From NCBI GenBank assembly GCA_934754515.1, contig CAKVIG010000005.1, positions 111,163-175,162 on the forward strand: a stretch of 64,000 nt of DNA, written 5' to 3'. Position 1 is the first letter of the stretch; each line of letters starts with the position of its first letter. Source of the DNA: an uncultured Candidatus Melainabacteria bacterium. Lineage in GTDB: Bacteria; Cyanobacteriota; Vampirovibrionia; Gastranaerophilales; Gastranaerophilaceae. Below, piece after piece: positions 7,779-16,010 of the stretch. Under the pieces are notes generated by a model. That model was not told the origin of the DNA. It saw only the letters and a list, made by a program, of their open reading frames with translations, and did no database searches. The position numbers and the translations under genes are program-made.

Positions 7779-9020
7779 ATGCAAATTCATAGTATCAGCT
7801 CTAACTATCAACTATCAAACAATACTAATTTTAAACAAAACAACCACAACACAAGTGCAAATAATATGAAACTTTTAGCAGGCGCAACAAGTATTGCAAC
7901 AGTTGCTGTATCTGCTGCCGCAATTTATAAAAGCAAAAATGCAAAAAATGAAATAAGAAATTTGGCAGAAAAACTTAAAAATGCCGAAACAAAGCTCAAT
8001 GATGCAGATGTTAAATTGCAAACTATTCAAGACAAACTTGATATTCAAACAAAAAATTTAACTGACAGTATTAAAGAAAACGATAAACTGAAAGAAGATT
8101 TAAAAAAGAAACCTCCATATAGAACAATTATTATTCATGATACAGCTCCGGCAGAGAATGAAGTGGTATCAGAAACTGTTAATGAAAATAAAAAAAGTTT
8201 CACAAATACAAAAAAACAAATTAAAGAATTTATTGAAACAACAAAAACAAAAATTGGCAATATTTTTACACGCAAAGCCAAAAGCGCAGAAAATAGCCAA
8301 ATAAAAGAGAATGTTGCTGAAACACCAAAAGAAAAGAAGCCAAATAAAATAAAGAAATTCTTTAGTGATTCTTGGCTAAAACTCAAAACAAAATATGCAG
8401 AACAAAAAGAAGCATATAAAAAATGGGAACAAGAAAATGCAGAAAGAATTGCACAACAAAACAAAGAAAATGAGAAAAAGATAGAAGAAAGCAGCATCGA
8501 ACAAATTAGTGAAAAAGCAGATGAAAAAATCAAAGACGCAGAAATAAAACCAAACAACACAGATGTTACAACGGATGCAAATATTAGTGAAACAAATGTT
8601 GTTGCGGAAGAAACTTCTAAAAAAATTGTTGATAGTGCTTCAAACGAAATAAAAGAGGATAAGCCTCAAAATGAAGTTAAAGTTTACCTTTCTCAAAAAT
8701 GGACAAGCTTTAAAAATACGCTTTCACAAATGTATAGAGATTTTAAAGAGTCTTTAAAACCAATTCCTGAAACCGTTCAAGAAGAAGCACCAATACTCAC
8801 TGAAACTAAAAATGAAGCGACTGCGATACTTGAGCCGGTTCAAACAGAACAACCAAAAATTAAACCTCAAATTACACCTAAAGAAGCTGAAAGCAAGACA
8901 CAATCACAAGATGATGGAATATTGCCACCTCTAAAACCGGAAGAAGAACCTCCTAAATGGGTACAAAAAATTAATAATTTTATAGAATGGTTATTCAGAC
9001 CAAAAAATGAAGATTTTTAG
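7779..9020 (+). CDS. Membrane-anchored coiled-coil protein, unknown function
   Basis: 413 residues. The N-terminus (MQIHSISSNYQL...NTNFKQ) is polar, followed by one hydrophobic segment (MKLLAGATSIATVAVSAAAI, about residues 30-49), then a long Lys/Glu-rich region. Residues 55-110 look like a coiled coil; the rest is low-complexity and probably disordered, with three Trp-containing blocks (FFSDSWLKLKTKY, LSQKWTSFKNTL, WVQKINNFIEWLF) that may be a degenerate repeat. No Shine-Dalgarno is obvious. The 'M-x-I ... N-x-x-F' opening recurs in the large protein at 13667-15904 and loosely at 11718-13664. Function unknown. It lies just upstream of the flagellar rod cluster. Confidence 0.7.
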   Translation: MQIHSISSNYQLSNNTNFKQNNHNTSANNMKLLAGATSIATVAVSAAAIYKSKNAKNEIRNLAEKLKNAETKLNDADVKLQTIQDKLDIQTKNLTDSIKENDKLKEDLKKKPPYRTIIIHDTAPAENEVVSETVNENKKSFTNTKKQIKEFIETTKTKIGNIFTRKAKSAENSQIKENVAETPKEKKPNKIKKFFSDSWLKLKTKYAEQKEAYKKWEQENAERIAQQNKENEKKIEESSIEQISEKADEKIKDAEIKPNNTDVTTDANISETNVVAEETSKKIVDSASNEIKEDKPQNEVKVYLSQKWTSFKNTLSQMYRDFKESLKPIPETVQEEAPILTETKNEATAILEPVQTEQPKIKPQITPKEAESKTQSQDDGILPPLKPEEEPPKWVQKINNFIEWLFRPKNEDF

Positions 9021-9097
9021 TTAAAGAATTTGTTGACTTTTAATCAACCGTCATTAAACTTTTACTACATCATACGGATGATTTTATGGATATTCAC

Positions 9098-9125
9098 TAA
9101 AGCGAATGTTCTATTTATCCGATAA
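9098..9125 (+). promoter_or_regulatory. Sigma-28 (FliA)-like promoter of the flagellar rod cluster
   Basis: TAAAGCGA, 12 bp, TCCGATAA. The enteric FliA consensus is TAAAGTTT-N11-GCCGATAA, so the -10 matches 7 of 8 and the spacer is one longer. It lies 22 bp before the start chosen for the first rod gene. Confidence 0.6.
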
Positions 9126-9147
9126 AGTATGTAAAAGAGGTACAACT

Positions 9148-9846
9148 ATGCAAATCAACGGCGGTGTAAGATTCTGTGAACAAGGTATGAAAGCTTCAAT
9201 CAGAGCCATGCATGTTCAAAGTGAAATTTTAGGAATGATTAACGAAAATGTTGCAGGTTTCGATAAAGTCGGATTTCAAAGACGCGAACCGGTTGTTTCG
9301 TCATTTACTGAATACATTGGTATTCACGGGCTTTCAAGCACAGTAGATGATCAAGTCGGTCGTATTATGGTTTCAAAAAATCCGCTTGATATTTCAATGG
9401 CAAACAAAGGGTACTTTCAAGTTCAAACACCTGAAGGCGTACAACTTACACGTGACGGCAGATTTAAGCTTGATAAAGCAGGAAACTTATTAAATCTTGA
9501 AGACAATCCTGTTTTATCGGATGCCGGTATGCCAATCAAATTACCCGTTGTGCCTGATAACGCGGCACAAGTTGTTGTAAACACAAAAGGAAAAGTTAGT
9601 GTTTATGATAAAAACTCAAACCAATTGGTAGAAGCCGGTCATTTGGGAATCGTAGATGCCAACGGAATGGCAGTTCTTAATCCTGACGTAAAACAAGGTT
9701 ACAATGAGTATTCAAACGTAACACTTCAAAACGAGTTTTTAGCAGTAAAACCCGTTGTAAGAAATTTTGAAGCCAATCGTCAAATTTTCTTATTAGAAAG
9801 TTCAAATTTACAAAAAGTTATAAGCCAGTTAGGCTCTGTGTCTTAG
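9148..9846 (+). CDS. Flagellar basal-body rod protein, FlgF/FlgG type
   Basis: Axial rod or proximal-hook subunit exported by the flagellar apparatus. 232 residues: an N-terminal amphipathic rod helix (GMKASIRAMHVQSEILGMINENVAGFDKVGF), a central domain with the family-typical SKNPLDISMANKGYFQV and LTRDGRF, and a C-terminal helix (ANRQIFLLESSNLQKVISQLG). ATG 9148 is chosen over the in-frame ATG at 9106 because the latter lies inside the sigma-28-like promoter and 9148 has AAGAGG upstream. It leads a rod cluster with the FlgG-like gene, flgB and flgC. Assignment between FlgF and FlgG is not certain. Confidence 0.88.
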   Translation: MQINGGVRFCEQGMKASIRAMHVQSEILGMINENVAGFDKVGFQRREPVVSSFTEYIGIHGLSSTVDDQVGRIMVSKNPLDISMANKGYFQVQTPEGVQLTRDGRFKLDKAGNLLNLEDNPVLSDAGMPIKLPVVPDNAAQVVVNTKGKVSVYDKNSNQLVEAGHLGIVDANGMAVLNPDVKQGYNEYSNVTLQNEFLAVKPVVRNFEANRQIFLLESSNLQKVISQLGSVS

Positions 9847-9856
9847 GAGGTAAACT

Positions 9857-10570
9857 ATGTATAGCATGCAAGCAGTAGTTAGAAAAAGTATAAACAACGC
9901 AACAATGCAATTTGAAAAGCTCGGTTATGTAGCAAATAACCTTGCGAATTATAATACAGCGGCTTATAAAACTTCTCGTTTTGAACAAATTCTTAGAGAA
10001 GACGGATATATTGACGGTGCAATAAGAACAAACGCATTGCAAGGTTCTATTAGAATAAGCAAAAATCCTTATGATATCGCAATTGAAGGAGAAGGTTATA
10101 TTCCTGTTGTTTCAGAAGATGGCGAGATTCAATACACAAGAGATGGTGCATTAAAGCGTGGTGCTAACGGATACTTGATGACTGTTGATGATTGGATGGT
10201 AGGCGATGGTATTAAAATTCCTGCAAACTCATACAGATTTGAAGTTAGACCAAACGGCGATGTAATCAACTACGATAAAGCAGGTTCGCTTCCTGAAAAA
10301 ATCGGCACAATTCCAATTGTTCAATTTGATTGCCCTGAAGCATTAGAACAAGGTCACAACAACAAAATGGTTTACAATGACGAATCAGGCGCGCCAAAAA
10401 TCATTAAAGATTCTGAAAATATCAGACAATACGCAACAGAAGTTTCTAACACTAATATCTACGATGAAATTAACGATATGATGAGATTGAATACTTCAAT
10501 GATTGCAAGTTTGAACTTGATGAAAGTTGCTGACGATATGTACAACAAGGCAATCAATATTAGAGAATAG
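9857..10570 (+). CDS. Flagellar basal-body rod protein, FlgF/FlgG type (second paralogue)
   Basis: Rod subunit of the same family as its upstream neighbour. 237 residues with an N-terminal rod helix containing the signature LGYVANNLANYNTAAYKT (consensus ANNLAN), a middle SKNPYDIAIEGEGYI and YTRDGALKR, and a C-terminal helix (NDMMRLNTSMIASLNLMKVA). A strong GGAGG lies 7 bp before the ATG, and the gap to the previous gene is 10 bp. Together the two give the pair of long rod proteins usually called FlgF and FlgG. The better-preserved ANNLAN motif makes this the more canonical member. Confidence 0.88.
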   Translation: MYSMQAVVRKSINNATMQFEKLGYVANNLANYNTAAYKTSRFEQILREDGYIDGAIRTNALQGSIRISKNPYDIAIEGEGYIPVVSEDGEIQYTRDGALKRGANGYLMTVDDWMVGDGIKIPANSYRFEVRPNGDVINYDKAGSLPEKIGTIPIVQFDCPEALEQGHNNKMVYNDESGAPKIIKDSENIRQYATEVSNTNIYDEINDMMRLNTSMIASLNLMKVADDMYNKAINIRE

Positions 10571-10582
10571 GCAGGATAAATT

Positions 10583-10933
10583 ATGACATTTACAGCTTTA
10601 GATTCAATGGGCAAAACAGGTTTGATGCTTGATTTGATTTCACAAAGACAAAGAGCTTTGGGTTCAAACGTAGCAAACGTTGATACTCCCGGTTATGTAA
10701 GACGTGATATTGATTTCTCACAATACTTAGGTTCAATGAACAGCCCGCTTGAAACAAAATTATCATCAGAACTCGGGCCATCGGGTGTAATTGAAGACAG
10801 ACGCAGAAGCGAAATTGATATTGCGGAAGAATTAACGGAAATGCAGAAAAATTCACTTCTATACACGATGGCAACAAGAAGAATGTCCAATATTATTACG
10901 GAAATGAAAACGGTTATTAATGTTGGAAAATAA
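10583..10933 (+). CDS. flgB: Flagellar basal-body rod protein FlgB
   Basis: Proximal rod component. 116 residues, typical length. The N-terminal rod motif LGSNVANVDTPGYVRRDIDF is diagnostic, and the C-terminal helix (EMQKNSLLYTMATRRMSNII) is the second half of the coiled-coil-forming pair. It follows the FlgG-like gene by 12 bp with AGGA upstream of the ATG. Usually flgB is followed directly by flgC; here a 277-bp stretch filled with dispersed repeats separates them. Confidence 0.95.
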   Translation: MTFTALDSMGKTGLMLDLISQRQRALGSNVANVDTPGYVRRDIDFSQYLGSMNSPLETKLSSELGPSGVIEDRRRSEIDIAEELTEMQKNSLLYTMATRRMSNIITEMKTVINVGK

Positions 10934-11024
10934 TTTCAGAAGTTGAAAGTGAACAGTTGAAAGTTGTTTTAAAATTGATTAAGTCTAAAAAATTCAATAT
11001 TGAACATATTTTAATTAAGAAATT

Positions 11025-11047
11025 GTAGGGTGCAATTTTTTGCACCA
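11025..11047. repeat. Palindromic dispersed repeat R2, copy 1 (GGTGCAA/TTGCACC)
   Basis: TGTAG followed by GGTGCAA, a short T loop and TTGCACC. A near-identical copy lies at 37349-37371, and a decayed one near 19220-19240. It shares the leading TGTAGG with family R1. Confidence 0.8.
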
Positions 11048-11070
11048 TATAAATAACTTTCAACTAAAAT

Positions 11071-11187
11071 ACTCTCTCCCACAAGTGAAGAGCCTGACAA
11101 CAATAGAGGAATAACCCCTCACCCGCATTCGTAAGACTCGCACAGCTCGTCAACGACTGCTCCCTCTCCCAAGGGGCGAGGGGGAAT
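11071..11187. repeat. R6-family GC-rich repeat between flgB and flgC
   Basis: C-rich start (ACTCTCTCCCACAAG), an internal CCCCTCACCC, and the closing CTCCCTCTCCCAAGGGG with GCGAGGGGG. It matches the arms of the 37398-37556 element. It accounts for most of the flgB-flgC gap. Confidence 0.65.
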
Positions 11188-11210
11188 AGAAAAAAAGAAA
11201 GAAGGCAAAT

Positions 11211-11654
11211 ATGAGTTTAATGGAATCAATAAATATCGGTTCAAACGCCTTAAAAGCGCATGGTTTGAGATTAGATATCCACGCAAAAAACATTGCAAAT
11301 GTGGATACACCAAACTATGTAAGACGTATTCCTGTATTGAACGCCTCTGAAGATATATCTTTTCACGGATTAATGAACACTATGAAAGAAGATGTTTTCG
11401 GTTCAGGCACTTTGCCTTATTTGCAAGGTGGTGTTGTATTTAACGGCTGCGTAGAAGACCCTACTGTTGGTGAAAGAATTTATTCTCCGGGGCACCCTGA
11501 TGCTGATGCCAACGGCTATATAAGAGCATCTAACGTAAACGCTATGGTTGATATGGCAGATGCGATTATGGCACAAAGAGCGTATGAAGCTAACCTTGCG
11601 CTTGTAAATATATCAAAATCAATGGCCGCAAAAGCTGTTGAAATTGGAAGATAA
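11211..11654 (+). CDS. flgC: Flagellar basal-body rod protein FlgC
   Basis: Proximal rod component. 147 residues, typical length. The N-terminal motif HAKNIANVDTPNYVRRIPVL and the C-terminal HPDADANGYIRASNVN plus MVDMADAIMAQRAYEANLALV are classic FlgC. AGAAGG precedes the ATG. It ends the rod cluster and is convergent with the large unknown gene at 11718. fliE, which often follows, is not present in the window. Confidence 0.96.
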   Translation: MSLMESINIGSNALKAHGLRLDIHAKNIANVDTPNYVRRIPVLNASEDISFHGLMNTMKEDVFGSGTLPYLQGGVVFNGCVEDPTVGERIYSPGHPDADANGYIRASNVNAMVDMADAIMAQRAYEANLALVNISKSMAAKAVEIGR

Positions 11655-11717
11655 TTCTTAGATGTTTATATTTCTGCAATAAAAAAGTAAATGGTGCAAA
11701 AACTCGAATCCGAATAT

Positions 11718-13664
11718 CTAATTTGCTTCAATAACTGAAGTTTTAATATTTTTTATTTTTAGAAAGTCTTGAATATTATATAGCGACGTTCGATATGATT
11801 TTTTTCCATCAAAAGTAGCTTCTTTGGAAATTGAATCTATATAAATTTTATCATTACCGGAAGAACCTACTATTTTTACATCTTTATGTAAAATTGGAAA
11901 GTTATTCAAATTAATTTTATTTCTATTTGCGCCAATATATATAGATGAGCTTTCTATGCCAAGTTCGTTTCCAAATTGCTTAGCATACATAAACAACATC
12001 TCTCTTATAGAATCATTTACATCCGAATTCCTAAATTCTTGCTTTATTTCAATATTATCAAGAACTAATGCCGGCTTATCATCTATTTCTGCAATATAAC
12101 AAATTGTGTTACCAATTGGTTTATCATTGGACAAAATTTCTATCGCGGAAACCATTTTATTCATAATATAGTTAGGTGCAATTGCTTGCTTATAACCGGA
12201 ACCAATCGCCATGCAACAAGAAGCATCGTTTCCTAAAAATAATGAATGCGGTATATCATTCATATCAACGTGCTGTACTGTTATTTGCATATCATCAACT
12301 TTGACTTCTTTTGACGCAAGCATCATTTTTTGTTTAACTTCCCTAATCCAAATTTCAATAGTTTTTCGCATGATATTCGCTTTAATACTCTTATCAGGAG
12401 CATTCCACAATGAATCATTTTTTATAAAATTGGTAAGAATATCAATTAATGGTGGCAAATCTTTAAAAGACACAGGTTGATTTTCTTTAAAAAGTTTCAA
12501 AGAATTTGTTGAAAGCAAATCTTGTTTTTTTAATTGATAACCATTTATACTCATTTCTTTACGTAACTTTTGTTCTTTATAATCTGATAGAAAACCAAGC
12601 AAAGGAGAATCTAAAATTTGTTCCAAACGTCTAATTACGTCTTGTTGCTTAGAAGCCCCTTTTAAAATTTTCCGTACTTTTGAATCAGAAGCAACCCATT
12701 TATCAAAATTTACACCTAATTCTTCGAATTGCTTTCGGGTAACTATATTTTGAGGCAATTCTAACAATGCATTTTTTATACTTTTTGTTGAATCTTGATT
12801 TAATATTGATAACATTTTTTTATAAGTAATTTTAAAATCTTGATTGGCAGATATTAGTTTTGGCAAATACTTATTATTTTTAAAATCTAATTTCTTGCAC
12901 AATTTATCATTAGAATCCTTTCGCACAATATTATTTAACAAATCTTGTAAAAAACTTTTGTTTTGTTTGCTATAAGAATCTAAAGCTAAATCTAAAATCT
13001 CTTTAGAATCTTTCATTAAGCAAAAAAACTCCGCAAGCTCGATTTTTTCCGGATAATCCGTAAGAGATTTTTTTAGCAAATTTTTATTTTTGTTTGTTAA
13101 ATCATTTATTTTTTTTATTAATATATCTCTATTTTCGGTAGTTTGAAACTGATTTCTTAAATTAGTTATCTGCTCTTGAGTATTTTTATATTGTAAACTC
13201 TCTGTTGGATTTGTGAACTCAAGCAATTTTTGATACTGTGGATGATTTGATTTTATATCACCAAAAGTTCTTATATAATTTTCTACATTTTCAAATTTGT
13301 TACTAAAAGATGCTATAAATGATTTTTTACCGAGAAGTTTTACCGTATTTAAGACCTTATGCGGTTCTTCAAAAAATAAGTGTTCTAATTCTTCATCACT
13401 AACATTGTGATTATAAGATGATAAAATGTCTCGTTTGTTATGCCCTGCAAGTCTTAACTCAAGAAGAGTTTGAGCTTGTTCTATACTATGCAAATCATTT
13501 CTTATAAAATTTTTCAAATATTTACTTGGATAGCCAAGTTTAGTCAATTGCAAAAATTCATTTGTAATTAAACTTGAATCACCGAAACGTACAGCAAATC
13601 GCACGTTTTGTTGATTGATAGAACAATTATTAACACTATTATATCGATAAGTTTGTATTTTCAT
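11718..13664 (-). CDS. Large unknown protein with C-terminal SCC/GSG domain (paralogue 2)
   Basis: 648 residues, no signal peptide or membrane segment. The body is helical and charged. A C-terminal domain of about 170 residues begins near 465 with HSLFLGNDASCCMAIGSG, continues with PIGNTICYIAEID, a LVLDNIEI strand and a helix MLFMYAKQFGNELG. The last part resembles the layout of GNAT acyltransferases, but the paired cysteines do not belong to that fold, so function is open. It is clearly paralogous to the neighbour at 13667-15904 (shared DLTNKNKNL, GVNFDKW and the SCC domain) and starts 2 bp after that gene ends, so the two are co-transcribed. The N-terminus MKIQTYRYNSVNN...NVRF follows the 'M-x-I ... 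N-x-x-F' pattern. Confidence 0.75.
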   Translation of the reverse strand: MKIQTYRYNSVNNCSINQQNVRFAVRFGDSSLITNEFLQLTKLGYPSKYLKNFIRNDLHSIEQAQTLLELRLAGHNKRDILSSYNHNVSDEELEHLFFEEPHKVLNTVKLLGKKSFIASFSNKFENVENYIRTFGDIKSNHPQYQKLLEFTNPTESLQYKNTQEQITNLRNQFQTTENRDILIKKINDLTNKNKNLLKKSLTDYPEKIELAEFFCLMKDSKEILDLALDSYSKQNKSFLQDLLNNIVRKDSNDKLCKKLDFKNNKYLPKLISANQDFKITYKKMLSILNQDSTKSIKNALLELPQNIVTRKQFEELGVNFDKWVASDSKVRKILKGASKQQDVIRRLEQILDSPLLGFLSDYKEQKLRKEMSINGYQLKKQDLLSTNSLKLFKENQPVSFKDLPPLIDILTNFIKNDSLWNAPDKSIKANIMRKTIEIWIREVKQKMMLASKEVKVDDMQITVQHVDMNDIPHSLFLGNDASCCMAIGSGYKQAIAPNYIMNKMVSAIEILSNDKPIGNTICYIAEIDDKPALVLDNIEIKQEFRNSDVNDSIREMLFMYAKQFGNELGIESSSIYIGANRNKINLNNFPILHKDVKIVGSSGNDKIYIDSISKEATFDGKKSYRTSLYNIQDFLKIKNIKTSVIEAN

Positions 13665-13666
13665 TT

Positions 13667-15904
13667 TTATCTTATTTTATACAACTCCGAATTAAAAATC
13701 TCGGTGCCATCAATTTCATGTTCATCAGCATCAAAATCTAAATAAACACTACCTTTGCCTGTGGAACCAATTATTCTAAAATCTTTGTTTATAAGTTCAA
13801 AATTATCAAAATCCACTTTATGTCTATTTGGTCCTGCATAAATCGGCATATCAGGTTTCCCAATTTCAGCAGTCATTTTCTTTGCATATTCTATAAGCAT
13901 ATCTCTTATTTCGTCGTTATATTGGTATTTTGCTTGCAGTTCAATGTTGTCCAAAATAAGTGACGGCTTGCCATCAACTTCAGCAATATAGCACATTGTA
14001 TTTCCGATAGGCTCTTTACCGTCCAAAATTTCAATTGCTGAAATCATTTTACTTAATACATAATTAGGTGCTGTCCATTGATTACAACCTGAACCGACCG
14101 CCGTACAGCAGGATGAATGATTGCCCAAAAATAGCGCGTGTTCAACATTATTCATATCAACTTTTTGAACAGTTATTTGCAGAGATTCGTCATCTAACTT
14201 TTGATTAGCAGAACGCATTTCTTTAAAGCGCATATTTAGAATATGGTTTTTTATCGTGTTTTTGTCATTTTCTACGGCTTTAATATCACTTTTTGTATTC
14301 CATAAACTATCATTTGCTATAAAATTTTTAATCGTTGAAAATAACAAAGGCAATTCATCAAATTCCACAGGATGATTATTTTTGTACAATTTCAATACGG
14401 TTTTGTTCTCGTCTAAAAATCCATTTTCATCATAACCTGCTACCTTTTGTTCTTTTAAAGTATAACCCTTATGCGCTAGCGCATCAAAAAAATTATCTCG
14501 ATTATTAATAGAATCAACAAATTCATAATAAATCATTGACAAATCTTCTTCCAAGTTCTTAATCACATTTTGCTTACGATTACTGTCGTCCAACCTAATT
14601 TCTTTTTGTACTTTTGAATTTGGATTATATTTAAACCATTTATCAAAATTTACTCCTAATTTATTAAATTGAGTTTTTGTATTTTTATTCAATGGCAGCT
14701 TATAAAAGATTGTTTCAACATTATCTTTCGGTAATTGATTTATTGCTTCTAGCATTATTTGAAAATTTTCCCAAAAATCGCCATCTGCAACAAAAAGATT
14801 TGTAAGATATTTATTCTTTTTAAAATTTAATTGCTTACAAACAATTCCTTGTTTGTCCGTCTTAATTACATTATCTAATACATTAGCAAGCTCTAGCTTA
14901 TTCTTTTTAGTTTTTATATTACAATGTCGCAAAATAAATTTTAATTGTTGAGGCATTTCATTTGCCACATTAAAAATATGTGCTACTTTGGTTTTATCAA
15001 TCGGAGCTTTAATAGATTTTGCAACCAAATTTTTGTTTTTGTTGGTTAAATCATTTATTTCTTTTATTAATGCCGTTTTGTCATTTGTTTTGTTAAATTT
15101 ACTTTTAAGTTCTTTAATCAATTCTTGATTCTTAATATAAGCATCACTCTCTATTGGATTCGTCAATTCTAGTAAATTTTGGTAAAGAGGGTGTGTATTG
15201 GAAATGTGACCGATATTGGCAATATTATTTTCAACATTGTCGTATTTTTCGCTAAAAGTTGAGATAAAGCTATCTTTACCAAGTAATTTTATAGTATTTA
15301 GAACTAGACGAGGTTCTGATAAAAATAAATCATCAAGTTCATCATCTTCTATTTGATAACTTGGGTACGATAAAATATCACGTTTTTCGTATCCTTTTTG
15401 ACGTACTTCTAAAAGCAATTGAGCTTGCTCTTTATTTATTGACTCATCATTTAGAAATGGCTTCACATAATACTTCGGATAATCAATGTCCTTTAACTCT
15501 TCTATTCGTTTTACATAAGCATCAAATTGCTGTAGCGTCTTATGCTCTTGTCCATAATAAAACAAATCTTCAATTTTAAAACCATCCTTTGAAAATTCTA
15601 CGATTTTATCAACCATATATTTATAATATTTTTTAAACAAATATCCTTTTTGAACATTTTCTGTAACATATAAAACAATCTGTTGTATTTGATAATTTAT
15701 TCCCTCGATTTCCTTAAGTCTTTCTAATACTTCTTGTTTTGAATAGAATTTCTTTTCGCTTCTTTTAAATACATCAAATATACCGTTAAAATTTATATTA
15801 TTACATTGTGTTTTAAAAATAGGAGATGTTTGCAAATTTTTATGCGTGCTAATTTGTTTATTATCTGAATAATTTGAAAATGATTGTATTGGTAAAATAT
15901 TCAT
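13667..15904 (-). CDS. Large unknown protein with C-terminal SCC/GSG domain (paralogue 1)
   Basis: 745 residues, soluble, helical. N-terminus MNILPIQSF...NNINFNGIF, then charged helices and a middle region alignable by eye with the downstream paralogue (ILSYPSYQIEDDELDDLF, LTNKNKNLVAKS, LGVNFDKWF). The C-terminal domain starts near residue 580: HALFLGNHSSCCTAVGSG, PIGNTMCYIAEVDGK, LILDNIEL, MLIEYAKKMTAEIG, IYAGPNRHKVDF. Conserved Cys-Cys and Gly-Ser-Gly in both copies suggest an active or metal site. First gene of a two-gene unit; its upstream region holds the tuf terminator. An effector-like or regulatory role is possible but unproven. Confidence 0.75.
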   Translation of the reverse strand: MNILPIQSFSNYSDNKQISTHKNLQTSPIFKTQCNNINFNGIFDVFKRSEKKFYSKQEVLERLKEIEGINYQIQQIVLYVTENVQKGYLFKKYYKYMVDKIVEFSKDGFKIEDLFYYGQEHKTLQQFDAYVKRIEELKDIDYPKYYVKPFLNDESINKEQAQLLLEVRQKGYEKRDILSYPSYQIEDDELDDLFLSEPRLVLNTIKLLGKDSFISTFSEKYDNVENNIANIGHISNTHPLYQNLLELTNPIESDAYIKNQELIKELKSKFNKTNDKTALIKEINDLTNKNKNLVAKSIKAPIDKTKVAHIFNVANEMPQQLKFILRHCNIKTKKNKLELANVLDNVIKTDKQGIVCKQLNFKKNKYLTNLFVADGDFWENFQIMLEAINQLPKDNVETIFYKLPLNKNTKTQFNKLGVNFDKWFKYNPNSKVQKEIRLDDSNRKQNVIKNLEEDLSMIYYEFVDSINNRDNFFDALAHKGYTLKEQKVAGYDENGFLDENKTVLKLYKNNHPVEFDELPLLFSTIKNFIANDSLWNTKSDIKAVENDKNTIKNHILNMRFKEMRSANQKLDDESLQITVQKVDMNNVEHALFLGNHSSCCTAVGSGCNQWTAPNYVLSKMISAIEILDGKEPIGNTMCYIAEVDGKPSLILDNIELQAKYQYNDEIRDMLIEYAKKMTAEIGKPDMPIYAGPNRHKVDFDNFELINKDFRIIGSTGKGSVYLDFDADEHEIDGTEIFNSELYKIR

Positions 15905-15951
15905 ACTGTTTTAAACCCTATAAAAATATTTTTTGCTACTATAAATATAAA

Positions 15952-15985
15952 AAATAACCTGACTTCAAAAGAAATCAGGTTATTT
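15952..15985 (-). terminator. tuf terminator
   Basis: 15-bp stem with one G-T pair (15952-15966 with 15971-15985), 4-nt loop, and a T run in the direction of tuf transcription. It lies 25 bp past the tuf stop codon. Confidence 0.85.
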
Positions 15986-16010
15986 AAAATATTATAGATA
16001 ATTAAATTAA

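Noticed and set aside
8135..8560. 141-residue frame antisense to the coiled-coil gene at 7779
   Set aside because: Follows from the Lys/Glu-rich sense codons, which read as Phe/Leu/Ser on the other strand.
11119..11313. 64-residue frame on the minus strand near flgC
   Set aside because: Starts in flgC and ends in an R6 repeat.
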